Assembly (NCBI GenBank): GCA_934433485.1
Contig: CAKRZR010000008.1
Location: forward strand, 37,158-101,157
DNA: 64,000 nt
Reading direction: 5' to 3'
Source: an uncultured Eubacteriales bacterium
GTDB lineage: Bacteria; Bacillota; Clostridia; Oscillospirales; CAG-272
Shown in pieces: positions 50,396 through 58,927 of this stretch; within the stretch, counting starts at the first letter, position 1; every line of letters starts with the position of its first letter. Both the position numbers and the translations under genes were made by a program. The notes under the pieces are model-generated. The model did no database searches. It was given only the letters and a program-made list of their open reading frames with translations, and was not told the origin of the DNA.

Positions 50396-51880
50396 TCAGC
50401 CTTCGTTTTCGTCCAGTGCCTTGTAGAATTTGTCAATGGTCTGCTGGGCGGATTTTTCGTTTTTGGCGTAGAGGGAAGCGAAATCGCTGTTGCCGTTCAT
50501 GACCACATAGTTGCCGAGGGTATAGAAGAGATCGTTGAAGCCGGAGGAGAAGCCGAAATAGTTGCCGCCGATCTCGTAGGTGATGGTATCAAAGAGGATA
50601 TCGAGCATCTTGGTGGAATCCTCGTCCCGCGCCAGCTTACCCGCGAGCAGCACGTCGTAGTACGCCGGGATGACCGTTTCGCCGGAATAGTACGCCAGCA
50701 GCTCGATCACGGCGCCGACCATTTCCGGATTCTGGATGGACGCCGGAACGCCGGCGAGTCCGCCCCAGTCCATGCTCAGATAGTTCTCCTGCGCCGCGTC
50801 ATATTTCGGATACGGCAAAAGCCCAATATCCACCTCGGATTCGCGCAGGTTCACGATGTCGGATACCGCCGTCATCAGGAAAAGCACGTTGCCGTTCATC
50901 ATCATCGTGTCCGTGGTGACAAGCTCCATATTGTCCGGACGATAGACCACGCCGTCCTTCGAGGACATAGCATAGACCTTCTCCACAAGCGAGAACGTTT
51001 TTTCCGTATTCATCGCTAGCTGGATTCTGCCGTCGTCCCCTTTTTTCGTGATGAACTGGTCGCAGGACGGCATCAACGCGATGTACTTTGAGCTCTCGTT
51101 CGACGTGATACCGAAAACATCCGCCTCCGTATACTTGCCGTCGCCGTCCACATCGCGCACTGCCGCTTCCGCCATGGCGATATACCTGTCGATCGTCCAT
51201 TCGCCGGAATAGACCAGCTCGTACGGGCTTTCCATCTCGTTGTCGCGCACGATGTCCTTGTTGAACACGATCACATACGGGCACGGGATCATGTAGTCCG
51301 ACACCGCGTAGAACGTCTTTTTGCCGAGGCGCAGCTGCTCCGTCGCCGCCTGATTCCACCATTCCGCGGAGAGATCCACGTTCGGCAGCGCCGCGTAATC
51401 GTACAAAAATCCGCCGCTTGCCAGATTCGCCACACCGGAGATGCAGTGGAGCAGCACCTGTCCGTATACATCCTCCCCTGCCTGCACCGTTTTCTTGATC
51501 TTGCCCTCCATGTTGTCGATCGTGCCGCCGTTTTCCTCCGTGATCTTCGTGTTCGTGTACTCCTCCACCAGGATCTTGCGGTCATAGATCGCGTCGTTCA
51601 TCGCGTCGCCGGTCGCTTCCTCCGCGAAGAAGTAGAACTTATACCCCTGCCAGTCCGGATAGAGCGTGTGGAATGTCGCGCCGCCGAAATCCGATTCCGG
51701 CACCTTGTGCATCGCCCGCGTCTCCTCCGGCTCGCTCTCCGTTTCCACGGTGGTGTCTGCCGTCGTGTCCGCGCCGGAGCCGACCGTCTCCACGGATTCT
51801 CCGACGCCGCAGGACGCGAATGTCGGCGCGAGCATGGCGCACAGCAGCAGCGCGATGGTGATCTTTTTTGTGTTGGTCAT
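50396..51880 (-). CDS. Orphan EF-hand solute-binding-type lipoprotein SBP6, 494 aa
   Basis: Lipobox FASC with Cys24. The EF-hand-like loop is DVDGDGKYTEAD; signatures are IGLLPYPKYDAAQENY and LLAGKLARDEDS. It is a tandem duplicate of SBP7: both have 494 residues, and long stretches such as SDYMIPCPYVI and YEIGGNYFGFS are the same in both. The two differ mainly in the region around residues 120-180 that may line the ligand cleft, so the ligands could differ. It follows SBP7 by 113 nt on the same strand. A GGAAGGA site precedes the ATG at 51880. Confidence 0.85.
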   Translation of the reverse strand: MTNTKKITIALLLCAMLAPTFASCGVGESVETVGSGADTTADTTVETESEPEETRAMHKVPESDFGGATFHTLYPDWQGYKFYFFAEEATGDAMNDAIYDRKILVEEYTNTKITEENGGTIDNMEGKIKKTVQAGEDVYGQVLLHCISGVANLASGGFLYDYAALPNVDLSAEWWNQAATEQLRLGKKTFYAVSDYMIPCPYVIVFNKDIVRDNEMESPYELVYSGEWTIDRYIAMAEAAVRDVDGDGKYTEADVFGITSNESSKYIALMPSCDQFITKKGDDGRIQLAMNTEKTFSLVEKVYAMSSKDGVVYRPDNMELVTTDTMMMNGNVLFLMTAVSDIVNLRESEVDIGLLPYPKYDAAQENYLSMDWGGLAGVPASIQNPEMVGAVIELLAYYSGETVIPAYYDVLLAGKLARDEDSTKMLDILFDTITYEIGGNYFGFSSGFNDLFYTLGNYVVMNGNSDFASLYAKNEKSAQQTIDKFYKALDENEG

Positions 51881-51993
51881 ACTGTCTTTCCTTCCGTTTC
51901 TTAAAATATGTGGAATCTATGGGATCTATAGGGTATCGACGGCACTCCCGGGAGAACCCCGGACCCGGCAGCCTCCGCGCCGCTTTTCTGCCC

Positions 51994-53478
51994 TCAGCTC
52001 TCGTGCTCGCGCAGCGCCTTGTAATAATCTTCGATCGTCTTGTTCGCGGCTTTTTCGTTTCTGGCGTACCAGGAGGAGAAATCGGTGGATTTTTGCTCCA
52101 CCACCAGCCTGCCCAGCGTAAAGAACAGATCCCCAAAGCCCGCGGAAAAGCCGAAATAGTTGCCGCCGATTTCGTAGGTGATCGTGTCAAAGAGGATGTC
52201 GAGCATCTTCGCGGAATCCTCGTCCCGCGCCAGCTTGCCCGCGAGCAGCACATCGTAGTACGCCGGAATCACCGTCTCGCCCGATTCGTAGGCAAGCAGC
52301 TCGATCACCGCACCCACCATCTCCGGATCCTGCACCGTCGTCGGGATGCACTGCAAGCCGCCCCAGTCCATGCTCTGGTACTCCGCCTGCGCCGCGTCGT
52401 ACTTCGGATACGGCAGAAGCCCGAACGTGATCTCCGCGTCGCGTAGATGCACAATGTCCGATACCGGCAGGAGATAAAAGAGCAGCCTGCCGTTCATGAA
52501 CAGCGTGTCCGTGATGACATGATCCATGCTTGCCGGCGTGTACAGCACTCCGTCCTTGGATACCACGGCGTACAGCTTTTCCACAATCGACTGCGTCTTT
52601 TCCGTGTTCAGCGCCAGCCGGATCTGCCCGTCCTCCCCCTTTTCCGTGATGTATTGGCCGCACGACGGCATAAAGCTGATGTATTTGGAGATCTCGCCCG
52701 CCGTTACGCCATAGACGTCCGCGTCCGTGAATCTGCCGTCGCCGTCCAGATCCCGTGCCGCCGCCTCCGCCATCGCGGAAAACGCGTCCAGCGTCCATGT
52801 GCCGTCGTATACCAGCGCGTATGGGTCGTCCATGCCGGACTCCGCCACCATGTCCCGGTTGAACGCGATCACATACGGACAGGGGATCATGTAGTCCGAT
52901 ACGCCGAAATACGTCCCCTTCCCGAACCGCAGCACGTCCATCATCCGCTGGTTCCACCATTCCGCGGAAACATCCACATACGGCAGCGTTCCGTAATCCC
53001 GCAGAAATCCGCCGCCGGACAGACTCGCCACACTGTATATGCAGTGCAGCAGGACCTGACCGTACCGATCCTCCCCCGCCTGCACCGCCTTTTTCACCCG
53101 GTTCTCCAGCGCGTTCACGTCCGCCTCCATCTCCACCGTGTGCACCGTGTTCGTGTATTCCTCCACACGCATCCGCCGGTCGTAGATCGCGTCGTTCATC
53201 GCGTCGCCCGTCGCCTCGTCCGCGAAAAAGTAGAATTTGTACCCCTGCCAGTCGAGGGACAGCGTGTGGAATGTCGCGCCGCCGAAATCCGATTCCGGCA
53301 CCTTGTGCATCGCGCGCGTTTCCTCCGGCTCGCTCTCCGTTTCCACGGTGGTGTCTGCCGTCGTGTCCGCGCCGGAGCCGACCGTCTCCACGGATTCTCC
53401 GACGCCGCAGGACGCAAATCCCGGAAGCAGCATAACGCATAAAAGCAGCGCGATCATGGTTTTCTTTGCGTAATTCAT
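51994..53478 (-). CDS. Orphan EF-hand solute-binding-type lipoprotein SBP7, 494 aa
   Basis: Lipobox FASC with Cys24; EF-hand-like loop DLDGDGRFTDAD; signatures FGLLPYPKYDAAQAEY and LLAGKLARDEDS. The region after the lipobox is identical to that of SBP6 for tens of residues, including SVETVGSGADTTADTT, which points to a recent duplication or gene conversion. The start at 53478 (MNYAKK) follows GAAAGGGAA; the long in-frame extension upstream has no ribosome binding site. A 16-bp palindrome lies about 137 nt upstream. No transporter genes are adjacent. Confidence 0.85.
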   Translation of the reverse strand: MNYAKKTMIALLLCVMLLPGFASCGVGESVETVGSGADTTADTTVETESEPEETRAMHKVPESDFGGATFHTLSLDWQGYKFYFFADEATGDAMNDAIYDRRMRVEEYTNTVHTVEMEADVNALENRVKKAVQAGEDRYGQVLLHCIYSVASLSGGGFLRDYGTLPYVDVSAEWWNQRMMDVLRFGKGTYFGVSDYMIPCPYVIAFNRDMVAESGMDDPYALVYDGTWTLDAFSAMAEAAARDLDGDGRFTDADVYGVTAGEISKYISFMPSCGQYITEKGEDGQIRLALNTEKTQSIVEKLYAVVSKDGVLYTPASMDHVITDTLFMNGRLLFYLLPVSDIVHLRDAEITFGLLPYPKYDAAQAEYQSMDWGGLQCIPTTVQDPEMVGAVIELLAYESGETVIPAYYDVLLAGKLARDEDSAKMLDILFDTITYEIGGNYFGFSAGFGDLFFTLGRLVVEQKSTDFSSWYARNEKAANKTIEDYYKALREHES

Positions 53479-53613
53479 ACTGTGTTCCCTTTCTCTTTTA
53501 TAAATATATTTTTTTGGAGCCTCTATCCTGCACGCGTGCTTTGCTGCAACGTGCGGAAACCCTGTGGGACGTACATATTTCCGTCCATCTCCGTTTCCTG
53601 ACGTGCGGCATAA

Positions 53614-53629
53614 AATGACAATTGTCATT
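53614..53629. promoter_or_regulatory. Perfect 16-bp palindrome upstream of SBP7
   Basis: AATGACAATTGTCATT. A related element TGACAATCGTCA lies upstream of SBP4 (40398), so one regulator may act on both. Confidence 0.5.
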
Positions 53630-53833
53630 ATGTCGCATGTCTGCACCATCGCCGCACACAATTTTGTGAAATGCATCGCGTTTTTCTTCATTATACCGCA
53701 TACCAGAAAAAAAGTCAATAAAAACTGCCCATTCACCCACGGCAACAGCATTTACTTTTTTACATAGAAAATCAGGACAGACATCCCACTGTGCCGAGGT
53801 AAAGAAGTCGCAAATGGTTTTCTGATCGTTTGT

Positions 53834-53879
53834 CAAACTTGAAGTTTTACAAACTTGAAGTTTGACAAACTTCACTTGA
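53834..53879 (+). repeat. Three direct 16-bp repeats (iteron-like)
   Basis: Units CAAACTTGAAGTTTTA, CAAACTTGAAGTTTGA and CAAACTTCACTTGA follow without a gap. Each full unit is itself palindromic (AAACTT-G-AAGTTT). They stand 185 bp from the first DnaA box. Confidence 0.75.
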
Positions 53880-53884
53880 CGCAC

Positions 53885-53976
53885 CGGAATTGCACAAACG
53901 ATATCCATTGTATCCCAGATAGAAAGTTTTTGAAGGGGGCCAGGGAAACTTTTTTCAAAAAGTTTCCCCAAGTCCG
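53885..53976 (-). repeat. Composite R1/R3 repeat, copy K
   Basis: Minus-oriented: GGGGAAACTTTTTG hairpin, CCCCCTTC, AAAAACTTTCT, then TTTGTGCAATTCC. The hairpin end faces the DnaA-box cluster, not a gene. Confidence 0.7.
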
Positions 53977-54063
53977 TTTCCCCAAAAGGTAAATGCTGTT
54001 GCCGTCCCCATTCGCCTGCCGTTTGCGTCTTTCTGTGGGAAAACGGTGTATTTTCGACGTGGG

Positions 54064-54337
54064 TTATCCACAGCCTGTTGAAAACTGCGGTTGAAAAACC
54101 GATGTTCCCCCGAAAATACACACGAAAACGGCGCGTATGCAGCTTTTCCACGGTGGTTTTCCACAGGTTGTGGATAACTGTGGTGGATTTCCCACCGCCT
54201 CGCCACCCGATATATGGTGGTGCAGGGCGAAACGCGACCAAACATGGCGGAAATTGTCCCTCTCCCACGCGATACTTTTCCACAGCGAAAATATACATTC
54301 CCCGTGCCGTGCCGCCGTTTTCGCGACATGTGGAAAA
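54064..54337. other. Cluster of DnaA boxes: possible replication origin or DnaA-binding locus
   Basis: Five perfect TTWTCCACA boxes in 274 bp: TTATCCACA at 54064-54072 (+) and 54169-54177 (-), TTTTCCACA at 54157-54165 (+), 54276-54284 (+) and 54329-54337 (-); plus TTTTCCACG at 54144-54152. The boxes at 54157 and 54169 face each other 3 nt apart. There is no gene in 53479-54369. An AT-rich stretch lies at about 53640-53800. dnaA and dnaN are not in the window, so this could be oriC, a DnaA-titration site, or a phage or integrative-element origin. Confidence 0.6.
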
Positions 54338-54369
54338 AGCGGGGATTTTGCGCTCCCCGCCCGATTTTC

Positions 54370-55461
54370 CTATTCTTTTCCCACGAACGCCAGCGCCAAT
54401 GCCGTTTTTCCGCCGATATACACCGCCGCTGCCGGCACCGCCTTGCCGCCCACACCCACAAAGAGATTGGATTTCGCCTGCGCGCACCAGCCGGTATCCG
54501 TCACCGCCTCCCGCGCGCTGTTCGCCGTTCTGCCGCGCACCTTGTAGCGAACATACCCCCTCTCCGGCGGCGTGTCCGTGAACTGCTTCCCTTTGCCGGA
54601 ATAGAGCAGCGTCCAGGTCGGAGAGGCGCTTTTGTCCTCCGCAACGGCGCGGTACAGATCGAAGTACAAAAACGTGTACAGCGGATCGTCCGCGTTGTCC
54701 CATCGCAGTCGTACCTTGCCGCCGCGCAGGATCGTCCCGTGCGTGAGAACCGGCGGAAGCGGATATCTGCCGTCGCGATCAATCGTGGCGACCGGGGTCG
54801 TCAGCGTATTTTTCGTCACCCACGCGCCGTTTTTGCTCTCGTGCATCGTGTAGACGACCCGGAAATAGTACTGCGCGCCGAGATCCGCCTCGTCGGTGGC
54901 AATGTACCAGCCGCGCAGGTCGAAATCCAGATTCGCGCTCGTTCGTGCCGCAAACGCGTCCTCGCCCTGCCGCTTCACATACAGCACCGCTTTGCGCGGT
55001 GTGGCATATTTTCCCTCCAGAGGTGTGATTTTCCAGGTGACATAATTGTTGTACGCCGCATAGAAATGCGCCGACCACGTAAGCTGCGGCAGACCGTCAC
55101 ACCACGCAAAGGGGCAGGCGATTTCCCGCCGTTCCGTGCCGTCGAGCGTCAGGGTATCGTCCTCCGCCGCCAGCCGCAGAGACAGCGACCGCACCGCCTC
55201 GGCGTACGTCAGCACGCAGGTCGGAGAAGAAAACCCCGCGACGGCGGCAAAGCCCTTTGTCTCCCCATTGTATACGACGCGGAAATGATTCGTCGCGAGC
55301 GCGTCCTCCGTCTCCGCGGCAAAATCGAGACAGAAATACAGCGTATCCGTCCCTCCGTCGCGGTACAGGCGATAGGCAATCGCGCGTTCGTTCCATAGCA
55401 GTGTGTGCCCGTCGCTCTCCGCGAGACAGGTCAATTTCTCCGTGCTTTCATCGACAAGCAT
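54370..55461 (-). CDS. Phage tail-tip/fibre-like protein, 363 aa
   Basis: Last gene of the phage block. The sequence is beta-rich throughout; residues 245-320 (GGKVRLRWDNADDP, WTLLYSGKGKQFTDTPP, YVRYKVRGRT) resemble a fibronectin type III-like domain, and similar strands occur in 150-235. No enzymatic motif is visible. Position after the baseplate-type protein and the collar/fibre-type protein suggests a receptor-binding or tail-appendage role. AGGAGGAG precedes the ATG. No holin or endolysin follows it. Confidence 0.55.
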   Translation of the reverse strand: MLVDESTEKLTCLAESDGHTLLWNERAIAYRLYRDGGTDTLYFCLDFAAETEDALATNHFRVVYNGETKGFAAVAGFSSPTCVLTYAEAVRSLSLRLAAEDDTLTLDGTERREIACPFAWCDGLPQLTWSAHFYAAYNNYVTWKITPLEGKYATPRKAVLYVKRQGEDAFAARTSANLDFDLRGWYIATDEADLGAQYYFRVVYTMHESKNGAWVTKNTLTTPVATIDRDGRYPLPPVLTHGTILRGGKVRLRWDNADDPLYTFLYFDLYRAVAEDKSASPTWTLLYSGKGKQFTDTPPERGYVRYKVRGRTANSAREAVTDTGWCAQAKSNLFVGVGGKAVPAAAVYIGGKTALALAFVGKE

Positions 55462-55486
55462 GCGCTCTCCTCCTCATCCCGCATTT

Positions 55487-56203
55487 TCATTCCTCATCCG
55501 CCAGCAGGAGAAAGATCTCCCCATCGGCAAGATCGGCGGGCAGCGTCGTCCCATACCGGATGTTGCGCACCGCGGATGCGCCGGCCCTCTCGTTTCCACA
55601 GCGCAGCACCCCCGTCATCGTGCAGCCGGAGCGCGGTACCAGCCCCTCCGCGGTCAGACCGCCTACCGCGCCGCTGTTTGCCGCATACGCTACGGATTGC
55701 AGTCCCGCCATCAGGGAATCGACCGCGCCGCATACCGCCTCATCCATCCGTTTGTCCGTGATCATCGCCGCCGTGACCGCCGTTTCACCAGCCGGCACCT
55801 GCACGCGCGCGAGCAGCAGCTCCGTGACCGTCTGCGTACGGATCGGCGCCGTGCCGTCCTCTTCCTCCGCGACAAGGAAAAACGCGCGCAGATCGAGATC
55901 GAGCCGCAGCGTGACCGCGTACGTCTTGCCCGCCGACAGTGTGAACGACGCCGTCTCGTCGAGGTACGCCATCCGTCCGCCGATCCACGCGATCCCCGGC
56001 TGCACCGTCATGGACACGCCGACCGTCCCCGGCGCCACCGCAAACGATCCCGTATCCGGCTGCAGCACACCGTCGCGGTAGAAGCAGGCAAGCATCCGGG
56101 CAAAAAATGCGGCGTCCACGGCTTTGTCTCCGCGCGGAAAGCCGTCCACGGTCTCCACGACGCTTGTGGAATCAAACATGCCGCCTTCGATTGTTTTTTG
56201 CAT
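55487..56203 (-). CDS. Phage tail fibre/upper baseplate-like protein, 238 aa
   Basis: Begins MQKTIEGGMFDSTSVVETV and GDKAVDAAFFARMLACFYRDGVL, a start common to short proteins encoded after the Gp37-like tail protein in clostridial siphophages. It continues with a beta-rich region and a Ser/Ala/Gly-rich segment with SGAVGGLTAEGLVPRSGCTM, typical of fibre stems. Function is inferred from position. AAAGGAG precedes the ATG at 56203, 32 nt after the upstream gene. Confidence 0.6.
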   Translation of the reverse strand: MQKTIEGGMFDSTSVVETVDGFPRGDKAVDAAFFARMLACFYRDGVLQPDTGSFAVAPGTVGVSMTVQPGIAWIGGRMAYLDETASFTLSAGKTYAVTLRLDLDLRAFFLVAEEEDGTAPIRTQTVTELLLARVQVPAGETAVTAAMITDKRMDEAVCGAVDSLMAGLQSVAYAANSGAVGGLTAEGLVPRSGCTMTGVLRCGNERAGASAVRNIRYGTTLPADLADGEIFLLLADEE

Positions 56204-56235
56204 AAAATTTCTCCTTTCTCTCTGTCCCCTGCGGA

Positions 56236-57249
56236 TCACTTTCCAAGGATCGCCTCGCGGATCGTCATGCGCCTGTCGCCGAAATAGGGGTACACGCGCA
56301 CCACGCCGTTTTCCGCGACGATCTCCACCTCCGTCAGCCGCGCCGTGCCGGTATATCCCATCGTCGGCGAAACAACGGTGCAGAGATCGCCGAGCGCACA
56401 GGGCAGTCCCGCGGCGTCGCCTGTCTCCACGGAGCCGTCTATGCGCAAAAGCTCCCCGCCGTTTTCCGCGAGATACGCCGCACCGCGCGCCTCCAGAGCA
56501 TCCGTGTAATCCGCGAACACCTCATAATCCGCAGGGTCCAGCTCCTTTGCCGTGATCCGCGCGTCTCTGTAGGGAACCACGGCCCCCTCTCGTGTGACGG
56601 ACACCGTCGTCCCATCGTTGCCCGTAACGTACAGCCTGTCCACCAGATCGCTGCGATCCCACTCCAGCGTCAGGTGCGCGATGTTGCCGAAATCCTCCGA
56701 AAAGACAGCACCGGCGCTCGATTTGTCCGTACCGCGTGTCAGCCGAAATGCGCACTTTGTCTCCCCCGGCACATACGCGACCGCATAGGAGGCGCCATAG
56801 GGAGAGAGCATATCACGCAGCAGCGCGCCTGCCGAACGCCATTCCCCGCCAAACGTACCGGTTTCCGGAAACGCCGCGCCATCGCGGTCTATGACAAGCG
56901 GCATATCGGCGCAGGCGGCGGTCACAAGGCTGTAGCAGGCGTCCGCGACACAACCCGTGTAGGTGAATTTCCGCGCGACGAGCCGGTCGTATAACAGGCA
57001 CTCCAGGGTTCTGCCGCGCAGCGCGAGCTCTCCCTCCGACGCCGTGCACCGCTCGATCCTGCCGCAGTAGGCTCCATAGGCGAGATATTCCGCCCTCTCG
57101 ATCGCATCGCGCACATCCGCGTACGGCATCACGGCGGAAAACGTACCAGGCTCCTGATACCGCAGCGACCATACCATAGAGCGATAGCCGTCCACGGGCA
57201 TGCATACCGGCGCGAAGGCTTTGTCAAGTAAGACAATATGGTTCATCAT
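56236..57249 (-). CDS. Siphovirus Gp37-like tail (baseplate/tail-tip) protein, 337 aa
   Basis: The family known as siphovirus ReqiPepy6 Gp37-like is suggested by the start LLDKAFAPVCMPVDGYRSMVWSLRY-type region, in which the YRSM..RYQEPGTFS pattern is followed by LRGRTLECLLYDRLV, and by the C-terminal GLPCALGDLCTVVSPTMGYTGTARLTEVE. Such proteins replace the Tal protein after the distal tail protein. It starts 3 nt after the stop of the distal tail gene, so the two are coupled. No protease motif was found. Confidence 0.7.
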   Translation of the reverse strand: MMNHIVLLDKAFAPVCMPVDGYRSMVWSLRYQEPGTFSAVMPYADVRDAIERAEYLAYGAYCGRIERCTASEGELALRGRTLECLLYDRLVARKFTYTGCVADACYSLVTAACADMPLVIDRDGAAFPETGTFGGEWRSAGALLRDMLSPYGASYAVAYVPGETKCAFRLTRGTDKSSAGAVFSEDFGNIAHLTLEWDRSDLVDRLYVTGNDGTTVSVTREGAVVPYRDARITAKELDPADYEVFADYTDALEARGAAYLAENGGELLRIDGSVETGDAAGLPCALGDLCTVVSPTMGYTGTARLTEVEIVAENGVVRVYPYFGDRRMTIREAILGK

Positions 57250-57252
57250 ACC

Positions 57253-58122
57253 TCACATACATCCGTAATATAGCGGCGTAAACGACAGCTCCGCCCGCAG
57301 ATACGCGATCCCGGACGCCGCGGACAGCGTCATGGTGCTCCCGCCGCGCGGAATGGGCGCGAAAACGCTCGCGGGCGTAAAGCACAGGGACGGCGTGCCG
57401 TTTACAAGAATCGTCTTTTGGCGCGGATGCGTGTCGATCACCACCTCGTCGTCCGTGCCGATCGCACAAGTCAGCGACAGGGTTCCGCCCGGCAGCGTGA
57501 CGGATGGATTCTGCACTGTGCCGTTCTGCGCCGTCAGCGTCAGCCGGTAACCGCACTCTCTCTCTCCGGGATTTTGGAGCCGCGCCGCGTTGGTCGTCCC
57601 GTAATAGCCGGATACCGTACCCGCGCCCGCCATCAGATTCAGGGGAAAGGCAAGCATCGGCGCCGCCTGCCAGAACGACACGTGTCTCTCCGTCGCCGCG
57701 CGGAAGTACGGCTCCGCCGCGAGAAAGGACAGCTGCGCCGCCACAGGTTCTCCCATATGCGCGACCTCCACGCTGCCGTCCCCCGCCGGAATCACATCGA
57801 GGAGCCGCGTGCCGCCGCCCATATCCACGTACAGCTCCACATCCACGGTCGGATCGAGAAGCGTCATCAGCCGTGCGTGCAAATTCCGGTACGCCGGCGT
57901 GCCAAAGCGTGGCGCAAGCTCCGCGTGCAGGCGCAGACGGCGAGAGCCCAGGCGTCGCGTCGTTGGATATCCGCCGCCGTAGAGGGCATATTCCGCCATT
58001 GCCACCGCGCCGTCCAGCCGTCCGAAGCCCTCCAGACCCTCTGCCAGAAGACGCAGCTCTCCCTCCGGAGCAATCGTTGCCTCCACGCCGCCGCCGCGCA
58101 GCCGGATGCGATAATCTGCCAT
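57253..58122 (-). CDS. Distal tail protein (Dit/sipho_tail-like), 289 aa
   Basis: Position between the tape measure and the Gp37-like protein, size, and sequence (LRLHAELAPRFGTPAYRNLHARLMTLLDPTVDVELYVD-type region followed by VAAQLSFLAAEPYF) fit Dit proteins, which form the hexameric hub at the tail tip. The C-terminal half is a galectin-like beta domain ending in a short Gly/Tyr tail. AAGGAGAT precedes the ATG. No binding insertion is evident. Confidence 0.7.
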   Translation of the reverse strand: MADYRIRLRGGGVEATIAPEGELRLLAEGLEGFGRLDGAVAMAEYALYGGGYPTTRRLGSRRLRLHAELAPRFGTPAYRNLHARLMTLLDPTVDVELYVDMGGGTRLLDVIPAGDGSVEVAHMGEPVAAQLSFLAAEPYFRAATERHVSFWQAAPMLAFPLNLMAGAGTVSGYYGTTNAARLQNPGERECGYRLTLTAQNGTVQNPSVTLPGGTLSLTCAIGTDDEVVIDTHPRQKTILVNGTPSLCFTPASVFAPIPRGGSTMTLSAASGIAYLRAELSFTPLYYGCM

Positions 58123-58141
58123 TATCTACCATCTCCTTTTC

Positions 58142-58927
58142 TCATGACCGAAGCAGCGCCTCGCTTTCCCGACGGATGGCGCGCGCCGTTTCATAAGGGG
58201 TCGGATCGTTCTGCCGGAGCGTGATGTACTGTACCACGGAGCCGCCCGTGCCGCCGACTTCCACCGAACGCACCGGGGTCTGCGAGAGTGCGTACATTTC
58301 CGCCAGCGCCTCCCGGATGTAGCTGCCGCCGTCCGAAATCCCCTCCGCCATGCCGCGCGAGAGCATCACGCCGACCTCATCGCGCATTTTCGCGGACGGA
58401 GAAGCGATTTCGTAAAAATCCTTCGTCGCCGCCATCACCTCGTTCGAGACCGCCACGATCGCCGCGACCACCTCCGCGCCTGCCGCACGAACACCCTCTG
58501 CCACACCCTGCATCATAGCCGCGCCGACGCCGAACCAGTTGCCGGAAAACGCCGCGTGCACCTTTGCCGCCAGATCCGCCGCCACCGCCGAAAGTCCGGA
58601 CGCACCGCTTGCAAAGCCGTTCGACAACGCCATACCGGACGATGCGCCGACGCCGGCAAAATCCCCCGACGCGTAGCCCGTGACCGCCGCGTTTGCCGCT
58701 GTCACACCTGCCTGTGCCGCCGTTTCCGACATGTCGACGAGGGAGGTGCCGATGGCGTTCGCGATCGCCGCCATTGCCGTATCGACGCCGGAGGACGCCA
58801 CCGCCGCCGCCACCTGCGCCTCCATACGACCGGCAAGGGACGCGAGCGATCCCTCAAGGGCGTTCACCTGCGCGAGAAAAGGGGCTGTGTCGAGCTGTGC
58901 CGCAATGATTACGGAGCCGTCTGCCAT
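58142..58927 (-). CDS. Very short tape measure-like protein, 261 aa
   Basis: Encoded after Gp15, where the tape measure gene belongs. It is Ala/Gly/Val-rich and largely helical (IAAQLDTAPFLAQVNALE, then many A-x-A-x-A repeats) and ends with IASPSAKMRDEVGVMLSRG, a motif found near the C-terminus of many tape measure proteins. At 261 residues it is far shorter than normal (600-2000), with no membrane helices or peptidase domain. Tape length sets tail length, so it would predict a tail of only about 40 nm if functional. An internal deletion of a longer gene is equally possible. It overlaps gp15 by 19 nt. Confidence 0.65.
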   Translation of the reverse strand: MADGSVIIAAQLDTAPFLAQVNALEGSLASLAGRMEAQVAAAVASSGVDTAMAAIANAIGTSLVDMSETAAQAGVTAANAAVTGYASGDFAGVGASSGMALSNGFASGASGLSAVAADLAAKVHAAFSGNWFGVGAAMMQGVAEGVRAAGAEVVAAIVAVSNEVMAATKDFYEIASPSAKMRDEVGVMLSRGMAEGISDGGSYIREALAEMYALSQTPVRSVEVGGTGGSVVQYITLRQNDPTPYETARAIRRESEALLRS

